Under the pieces are notes generated by a model, which searched no databases, was not told the DNA's origin, and saw nothing but the letters and a program-made list of their open reading frames with translations. Below, piece by piece: positions 12,391 to 24,937 of a DNA stretch of 64,000 bases. The stretch comes from Megalonaias nervosa. Lineage: Eukaryota; Mollusca; Bivalvia; Unionida; Unionidae. The position numbers and the translations under genes are program-made. Position 1 is the stretch's first letter. Each line of letters begins with the position of its first letter. The stretch is from positions 62,001 to 126,000 of the forward strand of contig JAECUM010001897.1 of assembly GCA_016617855.1 (NCBI GenBank). The letters run 5' to 3'.

Positions 12391-12916
12391 ATACAAGTTT
12401 GTATAATGTTTTTAGCAGGGAATTCATTATTCAGATTTGAAAGGAATCTAGCAGAATCGGTGCTTATGGTTTGAAATTTATACAGACATTATTTAATGAC
12501 TTTGACACATACATGCATGTGTACAGAATGTAATTGTGTTATATCTTTCATTCTTTTGTTTTTAAAATAATTTGTTTCTTGTTTTTGTTTTAATTCAAAC
12601 ACCTGATCATCAGTGCTGGGGTGATTACAAATTCCTTATGTACATTTTCAATGGATTTACTTAGGATTCAATGATGCTCCTTGCTCCTTGGTTGAGCTGT
12701 CAGGAGGACATTTTATATATCTTTGTCCCCCTATAATGATCAAGATAAGGGAATTTTGTTAAATTTAAGGAGATACTGAGTATTTGTTTTCAGAGAATAT
12801 GCTCTAGGCTTGCTCAAGGTGTAATACCTGATTCACTTTTTGGATACAATCAGATCAGTTGATGGGTACACATGTGCTATAACTATTTTGCAGTTTTTTT
12901 TTATATAAGTACTGTA

Positions 12917-13110
12917 TTTTTGGGGGGAGGTGGGGGTGGACTGAAGTGCTTGCCTTTACTGATCACTGCCATCACCTCAGTCCATGTGGGTTTGAATCTC
13001 AGGCTTGGCCAATGTGGGTGTGTGAGAAAGTTTGCCAGTAGCTACCTGTGGTTCTTCCTCCACCATGTATACCCTATCATGCACTGAAAAATGGCATTAA
13101 ACCTTTTCAA
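12917..13110 (+). mobile_element. tRNA-derived SINE, copy 2
   Basis: Plus-strand copy of the family at 7728 and 56010. It has a B-box-like GGGTTTGAATCTCAGG, then GGCTTGGCCAATGTGGGTG, AAGTTTGCCAGTAGCTACC, TTCCTCCACCATGTATACCC and the tail CTGAAAAATGGCATTAAACC. It is moderately diverged from the other copies and has an internal deletion before the CTCCACCA block. Confidence 0.75.
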
Positions 13111-15900
13111 AGAATTGCTACAGCTAACCCCTAACAAACTCAACAGTTGCCTTCCTTAGAGGGTTTGTGTAACTCAGTATTTTTTGTTGTACTATTTTTA
13201 ACTGTCATTGAAAACTATGCAATTCAATTAACTTTTAATACCATTTTCGCTGTTTACGAATCCTATTTTTGTTTGTTTTAGACCAATAATTTAATTAGTG
13301 TTTAGCCTTTGCTGAAAAATTATATGAAAAAGAAATTGATGTAAAATCACATTAACACGAAATTCACAGAAGTCAAAATCATGCAAGTCAACTGATACCT
13401 GTATTGCATTTTTAAAGTCCATAGTTTTTCAGAGATGCTTCCAGTCTGTGGGATTGCAGGTTTCTTCTTCAGATATGTTTCCCAATCACGTTAATGTTTG
13501 GATATAAGCATGCTACCTCACAAATCCAGCCCTACTAAAAGACAAAAATTTTGTTTTCCTTTTTGTTGTCTGTCTCATATAAACAAAGGGCAATAACTAT
13601 GGCCTATTACCTCCCCTTGCCACCACCAGGTGTCACTAGTTTTTAAGCTTCCCAGCTGTACTGATGGCCATAGAACACAATTAATTTTACTATATATTCT
13701 CTACATTTGTTTCTCAGTACTGAACTTTCCACTGTGTGACAATCAATACAAATCATATGTTAATCTAAAATACCTTCAAAGATGACTTTACGGTGAAGTT
13801 CTTGTCAAGGGTTGACCTGCATTTTTTGAGAGGCTGAATTGTAAACAAAACACCATGCAATGGAACACAGATTTCACTTCCGGATCATCACCAAGGCCTT
13901 ATTACTCACTGTGCACTGTTGCCGAAATACACACAGACAACTACACCATAAGCTCATATTCTAAAGAATAAACAATTGCCTTTAAATCCTTACCAAGAAT
14001 GCCTAAATCTAACTCTTGTATCACCACCAAATGGAGACAGGAAAAAATGATCTAAAAATAGACTGGGACTACATTCGTGGGTACTGAACCGGAACTATTA
14101 ATTGTGACCTGAGGCCTGATAGCACATATATTATACCTCCAACAGTCAAAGTCATGTTAGTGTTAAAAATGAACCATCCAACTACAAAATTTGAATTTAT
14201 TGTGTTGGAGAATCATTCTTCAACAGATTGTATACATCATTTTTAATATGTTTACCAAATTTGAGTGACTTTGTCACCTTTTCAGACTTGGTCTGTTTAA
14301 GACCATGTTACAACATGCAATCATTGAACTCAGCCTAAAGTTCGTCGCTTGCAATTTCTGACTCATTGGGGAGTGTCCCCTCAATTTTAGGCTGTCCAGT
14401 GAGTGTAAGTTCCACCACATGTCTGAGCATGGCCATCAGGCCTGTAAGTCCGAACGCATGGGGTTTGTGCCAGATCCATTAGATCCATTTCATAATACAG
14501 CCTCACTGTTAACAACCATCCAGCCGTACTGGCTGTCCAACCATCCCAGCATGGGGACTTTTTTGATAAAATGGCCTAGCAAACTAGGATTTAAGGGGAT
14601 CTTAATGACAGATCCATCTGTTTAGCCACACTGTCGGTTACATACCTTTACTATGACGGAGATTTCAGTGAGAAATCTATCCATCAAGCCAGGTCCTTGG
14701 AGCAGCCAGTATTGGTGATGACGACTGTCTTCTATACCCCCAGCATCCAGCCCAACCATACACTAGCAAACCAACCAGCTGTTCTGGCAATGCCAGACAT
14801 ACGTATTTTCACTGCTTATCCACATTGGAGAGTGTGTGCCATTTTCAAAGAGGTCAGAATTGAGTCATCAATGCCACCTGGTTTGGCCTATCCAGAGCTG
14901 TAAGCAGAACCAGGTCAGAACTCGACCCACTGTGAGTGTGATGAAGCTCCTACAAATCAACCATACTCAGATCTGACCCATACACGCCAACTATTATGCC
15001 TTTGGCATAATCATTATGCTTTTTTTTTTTTCACCGAATTACATCCTACATTGTCCCATGTATGGACTACACTTTTCTGGTACATCTAAAAATAAAATTA
15101 AAATAAAGCAATAAAAGCTGTGTTTTTAATTATCTTCTCCTTAATTCCACTCGTCATAAAAATTGAGAATATTCTAAAAAGAAAGACTGCTGCATAAAAA
15201 TAGCTTGAGAACTTGTCCATCATATAGCTACATGTACTTTCCTAGTTTACTATTTATAGTAACTACATGACCCATTTCCAAGAAAACAGAAGGGTTTCTT
15301 TAACTTGAAACTTTGCCTCGTAGAGTCTTTATATTGATAATGAAGTAGATAGCAGACCAGTCTGTATGTTTAAAGAAAATGGCACCAGATATTAAACAAA
15401 ATGGACTTTTACGGGTTGACTTGTCAATGAAAATTCTTTGAGCAGATGGATCTTCTTAAACTTCAGAACATATCCAGTTAGAAAAAGGACAATTCAACAC
15501 TGCTTTAGAATTTCGTAAAGTAGAATATAAGAGTGATGCAGTACAGCAATCAGATTGAGGACAGAATCTTTGGACTTCACAATCATTCGGCACAAGTTAT
15601 AGACATGTAGACTAGTTAAAGTGAGTGTTGAATATAAATAATTTTTCATTATGTTTTGTGTTTGAATTCTGGTTCTAATCCACATGGGTTTGTCCGTGTG
15701 TGCCAAGTATTTTGACCTGCAGATCCAGGTTAATAGTAAAATTAAATTACATTTTTCATAAAGTGAACTGTGTTTTTGGCATGTACCTTAATAGCTACAA
15801 TGTTGTATCCTCAACAAAGTAAGGTTACTAATGTTAGTAATAGTAATATTTAGATTATGCTTTTATGCTCATATTATGCCTTTTTGCCACTTATATTAGC
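13111..15900. other. Noncoding sequence with no supported gene
   Basis: There is no exon-like frame with splice signals. At 14400-14900 several open frames lie on the plus strand (GC somewhat higher than the surroundings), possibly the 5' part of the DIRS element that continues at 15930, but no motif supports this. TATGCC/GGCATAAT motifs recur at 14995-15025 and 15850-15890 and might mark an inserted element. Confidence 0.4.
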
Positions 15901-15929
15901 AAAAATTACACTGATACATCATTCGGGGA

Positions 15930-16085
15930 TGGCATGTATCCTGACTATGGAATGGACAGAATTTAGCTTCAAGACCATAGTCGAGGAAATTTATAAGATG
16001 TTGGCAACTTGAGAAAGTCCTCCCTCCTACCACTACTCAAGACTATAAGGTTAAAGCATCTGTAGATTTCAATGAGACGGAAGAG
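15930..16085 (+). mobile_element. Left part of DIRS element interrupted by a hAT insertion
   Basis: The sequence up to 16085 ends GACGGAAGAG directly before the hAT terminus, and the sequence after the hAT element resumes ATGAAGAG (18745-18752). The similar 8-mers indicate one continuous host sequence, and the right half carries DIRS coding motifs. Assignment of this left part to the same DIRS element is by continuity only. Confidence 0.45.
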
Positions 16086-18744
16086 TAGGGGTGAAACGAT
16101 TCATCGATATATTGATACATTGATACTTTTGCTGAAACTATACACATATCAATACAAGAGATGGAGAATCGATACAAAATGATACTTACTGTATGCATGT
16201 TATTTTAGTCTTCAACAGTCATTAATAGCTATTATTAATGGCCTTGTTATTCTGTATAATTACAATCCATCTGAAACAGCATTTGCAAGCACAGGCACTC
16301 ATGTTTGTTAGCAAAAACAAAAAAGATTATTTGAGAATAGCCTCGACATCTGCAAGTTAACACAAAGTGACATGGTTTGTAATCTGGGGCCCCCCCTGCT
16401 AATTATTTTAACCCAGAAGCATATTCAGCATATACTATACATTCCAAATGTGTTCCACATGTATAATGAAGTACTTTACGCGTCATTTAATAACTATTTT
16501 CATGCGACGTTTCTACTTTGAATTGTATCTTGACTCCATTGGTCGATTTGAAAGCTATGCTACCAGTGTGTTTCAAGTTGAAATATGTTTCATTGAATTC
16601 TCATTTGTGATTATTACTTGTGATGCTCAAGGTTAACAATAACCACCAATCAGAAATCAATGTAGCTTATTCTCTGTGTGACAAACAGGAAGTATTGGCA
16701 GAGAGACTTTGTGGGAAAGTCATTAAATATGTCAAATACTTAAGCAGAGATGCTATCAAGGTATGCCATTGCGCGAACTGTGTAAAATTTGCATGAATTT
16801 GCACGCTTGGTGAACAGTGAAATGCGAGAACTCCTGCAAATTTGTTGAAAGCACTACATATGAAAATGTATTCGCTGAAGTATACAATTTTTATTTAACT
16901 GTTCATGTCGTGACATCTGTTTTTTGGGTAGCAACTGTTCCACATCTGGGTTCTTCAAGCACAACATGAATGGTTGTGAAATTAAATTTGATTAGAACAA
17001 TGAGCCCAGGAATAAAAATTGTGGTGTAGTTTGAAACAATCTTCATGAAAGTTTTACAAATGTGTGTTTAAAATACGGGCTACCTGAAAACCCAAAATGT
17101 ATGATTCCTGGCATGGTTCATTACGATTTTTTTCAGCAAATACTTGCTGATGATAGTGATGGTAACAATAATTTTTAAAGCTATGAAGCATATCAGATTA
17201 TTGAAGCTGGGAAAGTGTTAATGGAGATACCAGTGAGTGATTTTGAGCCCAAAAATGTTAAATATGAGTTAGATGTACATGCTGGATGGACAGTAAATAG
17301 ACTGCATGACCCTTTCAGTGGTATTTCGAAATTAAATGTACAAAGGGCAGAATACTGAGCCCAATTAAAATACAGACAGTTTAAAAGTACAATGCAATTT
17401 TCATTTTTTTAATTAATCAAATTCGCTTTGCAGATCATATGCTACAAAACCATATACATGTGTCCATATCAGGGTTAAGATAAAGTGAATAAAATGAAAA
17501 AAAAATGCAATTATCAAGCATTGATGGACTAAATACCATTATACAGCATTATGGAACAGATAAGAAATTTGGCATAGTAGTCAGTAAACTACTGATTTAT
17601 CAAAGGAAGTTTATGCTAGTGAAAAATCCTATTTTGGAGCAGATATATCCAAAAGATAATATCTTTGATCTCTGGAAAATTGTACATAACAGTCACAAAG
17701 ATCAATTTCCCAACATATTCAAGCTGACAAAGCTAGCTATGTATATGCCCCTTCAGAAATAAGCACAGAACAATATTGATACAAAGAAAAGGAGCAGAGT
17801 GTGCTCAGAATTAATTAACAGATTAATGCTTGTAAAACTAAAGTTGACATCTGTCAAACATGTTGATTTCAGTATAACTATAAGAAAGTGGAGCAGCAAG
17901 AAACAGACAGGTATTGAAATCTAGACTATTTCTTCCTAACCTCCTTTTTTCTTTGATAAAGGGGGAGATGTCCCTTATGATAAAATCCTGTCATCATTTC
18001 TCATTACATGGGAAACTAATTTGGAATTTCTCTTTTTTATGAAGAATTATTTAACCAGTGACTGAAGGTGCTGATGGAATAAAGGAAATTAGCATAGAAT
18101 TAGCATAGAGTGAGCTATGGGGCAGATTTCAAACTGCTCAAGTTTATCACCTTGTGTAAGTTAAAAGAAAATTGTAGAATAGGACTGGGTGTAGTCAATA
18201 GCTTTCCTTCTTCACAAACAAATTCAAGTATCTGTGGATGCAGCAGTCTTTTGCATCTGCAGGAAATAAAATGTGATAGATTTTGTTGGTGTTCAACCTT
18301 ATTCCCATGGCCAGATTTGTTCTAGATGAGATTTTCTTTGCACAAGGAAATTACATTATTTCTTCTGTTTTGAAGATAACATCGTAATGTCTTCCAAGTG
18401 TAACTGAGACATGAAATTGTAATAATATGTTTTCAAATCATTCATGTTGTACAAAACAAAGGAAGTTAAATGGAGCCACCATTAAATGGCCTAAGACGTT
18501 GGATAAAACATACTTCAACCAACAGGTGGTCTGTTTGAAAGTATTGTTGTTATCTTCCCATCAATGAGAACTGCATATGAATATATGATAACACTATGTC
18601 CATCAGTAATCTGCATACTAGAAATAGGAATAGAATGTCAACATACATGAAAGGGCACCACCTACCTTCCAAAGATGGAAAGACCATCAAGTTCATATGT
18701 GTATCGATATATATTGTATCACAGGCTGTATCGTTAAACCCCTA
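16086..18744 (+). mobile_element. Complete but decayed hAT transposon, copy A (2.66 kb)
   Basis: It begins TAGGGGTGAAACGATTCATC and ends, read on the opposite strand, TAGGGGTTTAACGATACAGC, giving hAT-like imperfect inverted termini. The flanking 8-mers CGGAAGAG and ATGAAGAG agree at six of eight positions, as expected for a hAT 8-bp target duplication that has diverged. Near 17640-17760 a frame reads an LWKIVHNSHKDQFPNIFKL segment, the dimerisation region of hAT transposases, but the CERxFS motif is lost. The element inserted into a DIRS retrotransposon. A related, longer copy lies inverted at 56945-61701 and a fragment at 3190-4080. Confidence 0.8.
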
Positions 18745-20420
18745 ATGAAGAGATGCTGTCCTTTTGGCTCCTTCCCCAATTGGCGAAAATTAAGGAGCCC
18801 ACTGACTGGCTGTCGGGTAGAAATGGTGACCCAGGGAATTCTAAGGCTTTCTTTTCAGAAAGCCAAGTACCAGTAACATTCTTATCTCATTGGCACAAAA
18901 CTCACTAAGAAGCCTTCAGTACTGATCACTCAGCCCTTGACAAAACAAAATCTAGCAGCAGTTCACATGTCCACTCCATTGTTTTATAAAGTGGACAAAA
19001 CTGTGTTCTATGCCATGTCAAAGCTAATCTGAACTTACAAGGCAATGGCCAGGATTGCTAGAGGATTGCTAATTAACTGGGAAGCTCACCATTCCATGGC
19101 CAATGCATTGATTGCTTCGGGCAACTTAGACCTGATACGATGTAATGCATGTCTGCAGTCCACAGTGCTTAAGCCTCCTCATACCCTGGGTTTACAGATG
19201 ATCCCATTTGGGTCATTGTTATTCTTTGGAGGAAATTTCAGTGTTTTGCTTACCGTGACATGGTTTATCAGTCCTACCCTTTTGGCCTTAATTGCTGTTT
19301 TCCCAAGGCTATGGATTGTGTCGTCACCCAGTTCCGATTGACTTCATTTACGACAGCAGTGTACCTGGATGACATTCTCTAAAAACATACAGTAAGTTTT
19401 ATTCCACTTCAAGGCAGAAATGATCTTTTTTCACTTTTATATCATCTAGGCTTTGTAGTGAACTGAGAAAACGCCAACCTCCATCCATCCTAACTTTTTA
19501 TTCATCTGGGTATTCGCCAGCCGTAATCTGGTATGGCTTCCCCATGTTCGCATAATCAGAATCATTGAACTCATTGAGTCCATTTCCGACAAGACTTGGA
19601 TTTCAGTGAGAAGTTTTTGCAACTCCTCAGATTGTTCAGTGCAGTGGTGGACTTCCCTCTCAGTCATCTTTTTATGTGCCCCTTACTAATGACATTGCTA
19701 GCACAATGGTGCCCCACTTTTATGTCCCCTCAATCAAACAGTCATGATCACACCCATGATACAATCTTTTCTGCATCAGTGGTGCAACCCAATTTTGATT
19801 ACAATGGGATCCCACTGGAGAAGCCCCAAGTGAAAATAACAGTATGTACTGACACCAGTACATTTGGTTTCAGTGCCCATCTCTTGCTGGACTTCACTAC
19901 TGTCAGCAGCATGTGGGAGCCAGGGGAGCGGTCTCTCCACATCAACCTTTTAGAAATGTCTTTCACTTCTGGTAGGATTGACTATCAGGCAAAAAGGTCC
20001 TCATTATGTCCAACAAGTCTGGGGTGGTGACCTACCTCCTCAGACAGGGAGGCACCAAATCACCCAGCCTGTGTGTTCTGATTTGGCAGTTTCTACATTT
20101 GTGTGACAACTTCCAGATCAACATGCAAATCAGACACATACCTGTCAGAGTCACTCTTTTGGCCAACACTCTATCCAGGAGAGGTCTGCATCAATTGGTC
20201 TTTATTTGAATCTACACATCCGATGGTCCATTTTTTGCAACAAGGTGGAATCACAAGTTGCCCACTTTTAGTCTCTCTAATTCCAGACCCAGAAGCCTGG
20301 GGTGTGGACACTATCAATCTGTTGAGAGGGGTTGTGGACATTTGCCTACCCTCCCATGATCTTGGTACCAGCATTGCCTCCTCCTGTTGTCAGGTCTTCT
20401 AACATTAATGTGACTGGGGA
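18745..20420 (+). mobile_element. DIRS-type retrotransposon remnant (ORF1 tail, reverse transcriptase, RNase H)
   Basis: Broken plus-strand frames read in order: a GLLINWEAHHSMANALIASG segment at 19063-19125 and LQMIPFGS at 19189-19215; VYLDDIL at about 19360-19380, the YxDD box of the reverse transcriptase; then a VCTDTSTFGFSAHLLLD block at 19848-19895 with SLHINLLEM, the RNase H core; IMSNKSGVVTYLLRQGGTKS at 20003-20062 and RHIPVRVTLLANTLSR at 20130-20178, the RNase H C-terminal part; and IPDPEAWGVDTI at 20281-20315. This order is typical of DIRS elements. Frameshifts and stops are numerous, so the copy is dead. It is on the same strand as the remnant at 4400-6000. Confidence 0.8.
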
Positions 20421-21348
20421 GCATAACTGAAGGAGAAAGCGAATTTTTAAGTAAATTGTTTTTCTTTGAGAATACTTACCCAATCACATTACTTAAAAAC
20501 CACACTTGAGCATCCTCATTAGTATATTGCTCAGATATATTGTTTGAATACAAGCATCTGTATAACTGAGATCTGATAGGGTTTTTGCAAAACCTCTTGA
20601 AGTTATTCTGCTTTAATTTTCTCTTAGAGGGGTATCACATACTGTTCCACTGATCAGCAATAACAGAGTGTTATAGAGTGTAACAAGCAACACACTTTAT
20701 CAGTGTCAAAATGGAAGATAACCAATTTCTTTACTGTAAGATCATCTGCTATGGTTGGTACAGTAGAGCAGAAAGAAAGTTTTTGTACCCCAATGCAAAC
20801 TAAAGATGTCACACAAACCGATAGCATGAAAATAGCCTGCATCTTGTCCACAGGGCACTTGTAAGGGGAGCCAGTGGCTGAGAAAAAGAGATGAAAATTG
20901 GAACCAAAATTCTAAGACAAGTACCTTAAGCTTGTTAAGGAAAGGGGGAATGTTATGTATTTTCTGTAAGAAAGATAATCTATTTGCTAACAAAATAATA
21001 TAAAGTCATTAAATGCTTGTTTTAAATTAGATATGCATATACCTTATAATAATGTTGTCACCTATAAGTTACTGTTCAGCATTTCCTCCACCCCCCTCCA
21101 AGAAAATTCATAACAGCATCTCTGGTTTTGTACCCACACTTTGTATGTCCTATAGCATACTAGGGCAACATTTTTTATAACTGACATGTCTTGATATGTT
21201 ATATAAAACAATGGCAGTCTGAACTATTACCATCTTGTTATAGGGAGATCTCCATGTAATAAAATTTGGTATAATGTTGTTTTTTTTTCTTAATGTTATT
21301 ATGTTGCAAAACAGACATTATAGCATCATTTTTTCATTGCATTAACAG
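20421..21348. other. Noncoding intron sequence before NCAPH2 exon
   Basis: 20421-20510 carries AATACTTACCCAATCACATT, which is roughly inverted relative to AACATTAATGTGACTGGGG at 20400, possibly the DIRS 3' terminal region. The rest is intronic sequence with a poly-T stretch at 21280 before the splice acceptor. Confidence 0.4.
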
Positions 21349-21495
21349 GAAAATCACGAGCCCTTTGACATCAACAAATATGGGTCCAGGGTGATTGGCA
21401 ACTTAGCTAAAGGAAAGACTTTGCCATTCCAGAAGTTGGTTGCAAACAATCCTCCTTTTGAAATATGTCGAGTCTTTTTAGCCACACTAATGCTG
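21349..21495 (+). CDS. NCAPH2: NCAPH2 penultimate exon
   Basis: The exon is 147 bp, 49 codons in phase 0, between the acceptor ATTAACAG and the donor GTAATT. It starts ENHEPFDINKYGSRV and ends FEICRVFLATLML. The E-x-H-x-PFDIxxYG signature followed by a hydrophobic FxxLV...FEVCRxxLAxLxL segment is what I recognise in the C-terminal winged-helix domain of condensin II subunit H2, which contacts the SMC4 head. The peptide joins without gap to 2517-2618 upstream and 38337-38477 downstream. The following intron holds the Polinton described at 24742. Confidence 0.85.
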
Positions 21496-21511
21496 GTAAT
21501 TGTTTGTTGAT

Positions 21512-21546
21512 ATCTCTCTCTCTGTCTCTCTCTCTCTCTCTCTCTG
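21512..21546. repeat. (TC)n microsatellite
   Basis: A TCTCTC run with two G interruptions lies 16 bp after the splice donor of the NCAPH2 penultimate exon. Confidence 0.95.
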
Positions 21547-24500
21547 TATTAATGTAGCCCATTTTAAAGTAACAAAGGGCACAAGCTCATCTTGACATTT
21601 TAACACATATTGTTTATGTAAAAAGATACAGTGAAAAGAACCAGTTAAGGGAATGGTTTAGTCTTTTTACCTGATACAGTGCCCCTTTTAAATGCAAATC
21701 GATTAAGGACAGATAGAAAACAAATGCTGACTGAATAATACATGGTCTCTGGCCAAATGCTGCTTAACACAAGCAGTAAATTATCAATGACGTACAATAA
21801 ACTAAAAACAATAAACAAAGCATTTAACCATTTATCTCATTTTGGATGCTTCTACCACACTCGCAAGGAAACTGTGTTAGACACCTCCATCTGATTCTCA
21901 TACTAGAACGTATGGATGCCTGTACTCCATCTGTGTGAAGTGTTTCAATGCCTGAAGTGAATATCAGTCATTTTGAGCTGATTTTTTTATAGCAACCATA
22001 AGGGAGGGTCTCTGTCAATCACATGGTTGATATGGGAGGGCCCCTGTCAATCACATGGTTGCTATAAGATGTAGTCATTATCTGCTTTCAAAAGCAATTG
22101 TATCAGAATCGGCACTTTCCAATATGAAGCTGCAGATTTCATTCCATCACATTCTTGATTTTGGAGGGTTAGTATTATGACTATAGTAAGTAAGATATAG
22201 GCTCTGATATCAATGTTTAAAACACTGATTTCTTAAAATTTATCAATTCAGATGATTTAGTGATACAGACATAGACAGTGCACCAGTAAATTTGGAGGTT
22301 GAGAAAGGTCAGGTACGGTTGGTCTCACAGCTTCATTGACTTGATGATGAAAGATTATAGAGCTTAAAAAAATTCCTCCATGATAATAAGCTCAACCAGT
22401 GTAAAGAGATTTTACTTTGAAACCTATCTATAGATAAAAAATATGTACAAAAAGTGGGTAAAATAGTTCAGATTTATGTTGAACTTTAAATGGAGTCTTT
22501 TATGTAGTATGTTCTGTTTATAGCACACTGTACAGTGTGAATTTGGCACGTGTATATTGACAGTCTACTGTAAAAGATAATGAGGTAAAGGGTTAAGAGA
22601 GCGGAGAGTTCTTGAAATTTGCTGTTTTATGAATTTTAAGTATTGATAGTCTTTATGATCTACAGTTAAACCTGTCAAGTGGAGCAACCCATGGCAAAAC
22701 TAGCCTTTATACAGATGTGACACATTAACAGGTTCACTTTCCAAACCTGTTTTTGAACAAATGCACCAAATATCATCATCGTTATTATTATTATTATTAT
22801 TGTTATTATTATTATTACTTTATCAGGATTGTTTTTAAAGGCACTATTTAACAAAATTATAAAATAAGCATATATTATTCTGTCCCAAATGTATGTTTCA
22901 CACTAGACACTGTATGATGTTCACTTTAATCCTACCTATATGTTAAATCATCACTGATGTAAATAACCACTAACCTTTGTTTTGTGCACCATGACAAAAT
23001 GCCATTTTCACTACCAGTTTGCAGTATATGTATGATTGTAAAAGAGGACAAGTGTTCATGCTTCAGAAGCAATATCTGGGTTGACCTGTTGCTCAGCTTG
23101 CAGTGATTAGAGTGGAAGAGGCCCATGAAGCATATTGAATAAAAAGAAACTGTGACTATTCTTTGTGACCCATGAAGCAAAACATCACCTGCCTTTACAG
23201 GCAAGTTTTAAACATTGAATGGCCCCTGACCCTATTGAAAAGAGACGTAATGCACATCTCATATCAAAGATAAACCTTTTTCATCAGAGATAGCTTTAAT
23301 TCACAGGCAAATAGATGATGATGTTTATCTAGTCGGACAAAAGGTGACTTCCATTTTCAGAGTAAGAACATGACTACAGCAAATGAACTGCTTTGACCCA
23401 CTGTCTCACTTTCAGATTTGAGATACTGACACCTTTGAGATGCATTGAATGTGAGTAAACACAAGATAAGAAATGCTTGTATATTGACACGCATAATATT
23501 CCTTCCTCTTGAGGCCATTGATTACTTTACATCATCTGAGCGCTCGCTGTGTGCACCATTGACCACTTAAAGCAGGAAGAAACCATTGCTTGGTTAGAAC
23601 CCTTACTTCAGCAAGTAGGTGACCATTACACATATACATGGCATGGGGAGGGGTAAAATGGCCATTAGGATCAGGTGATTGCTATGTAAAGGTGACTGTT
23701 AAGATAGGTTTGACTGTATACTCCATTATCACATCTGATTGCCACTGAATACTCCAATATCACACTTCTGATGACCACTGAACACTTTCTTCCATCCACC
23801 ATTTTTACTGATATAACCAGATATTTGTTGAAGTAAAACTTTCATTAAGACAGAACACAAAAGAAAATTAATTAAAAATACTGAAATATGTTTTTTCTTC
23901 GGCAAAAATATTGAAAACCTTTTCCAGAATGTCAGCTATGATTTAAAAGTGATCTTTCAATACTGCTGGGCACAAATTGGTTATAAGATAAACTATAGTA
24001 AAACCTGTCTTGAAAGACCACCCGTTCCACCAAAAAATAATGATCTCTCGAGACAGATGGTCTCTCATAACAGGTCATAATACTATATAATCAATAAATC
24101 TGTACAAGGAGATCCCAAAGAAACATTTCTCAAAACAAGGGATGGCAGTGATCCGTAATGGTGAGTGCTTTAGACCACTCTGTCACTCGGGGGGGGGGGG
24201 GGGACCTAGTTTAAAAATTTCTCAAACAAAATTGAACAAAATAAAATAAACAAGCTATGTGACTTTTATATCTTAGGTTCAAAGAATGTAACTCCCAAAG
24301 TTTAGGAACTTTATGGAAAATTTTGGAGCTTGACAAAGACAATAAACATAGATCACTTCTGTTTTCTGAATATACATATAAGTGTCAATGGTTTTGGAGT
24401 TTTGCTCCAGAGACAGGATAGATGGATAGTCCAGTGAACAAAAATGTAAATATCAGAACTGAAACATTCCCAATAGCAAATGGCACATACAGAACACAAG

Positions 24501-24736
24501 GCAAATATGCGTATGTTCTGCATGCTCTGGAAGTGAAAGTCTGATGGGTACAAGAATGGATGAAAATGCTAATACATATTTCAAGTAGATTGTGAGTGGC
24601 CATTAGTCTAATATATGTCTTGTGTTACCATGGAAACAATGTATAGCTCATGTAGTATATAAATTTAGAGTGCTGGACCATAGAGTTGTCTTTACATAAG
24701 TGAGGAACTGGAGTTTAGAGTCCTCTTTACACAAGT
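21547..24736. other. NCAPH2 intron left of the Polinton
   Basis: No exon is supported. A (TTA)n stretch occupies about 22776-22818. A motif resembling TAAACCTGTC...GACCACC recurs at 22668, 23530-23730 and 23998-24090 in both orientations, suggesting small MITE-like repeats. A G run of 14 lies at 24189-24202. A duplicated phrase ending CAATCACATGGTTG(C/A)TAT is at 22010-22070. Confidence 0.45.
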
Positions 24737-24741
24737 GGGGA

Positions 24742-24937
24742 AGCAGCAGAGGGGGTGAACAGACCATTTTGTTTGAGACATTATTTATGAAAAAATAAGG
24801 TTCCTATGAAGGCTGAAAAAATAAGGTCAGTGACGTTAAACCACAACCTAGTTACTTTATCTCTGACGCGCGTTTTTATTTGTTTCGTTACGCGTTGGTC
24901 ACTTAGTATCGGTAGTTCACCCCCTCTGCTGCTGTAA
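24742..24937 (+). repeat. Left terminal inverted repeat of the Polinton
   Basis: It matches the reverse strand of 35985-36181 with about six substitutions and one indel. It begins AGCAGCAGAGGGGGTGAAC and, at 24915-24933, carries the exact inverse of those 19 bases, so the repeat is itself a palindromic cassette of 192 bp. Inside it TGAAAAAATAAGGT occurs twice in direct orientation. The ATPase stop codon abuts its inner edge. Confidence 0.95.

Noticed and set aside
14990..15900. Inserted element bounded by TATGCC/GGCATAAT motifs
   Set aside because: The motifs recur at both sides but I could not define ends or a target duplication.
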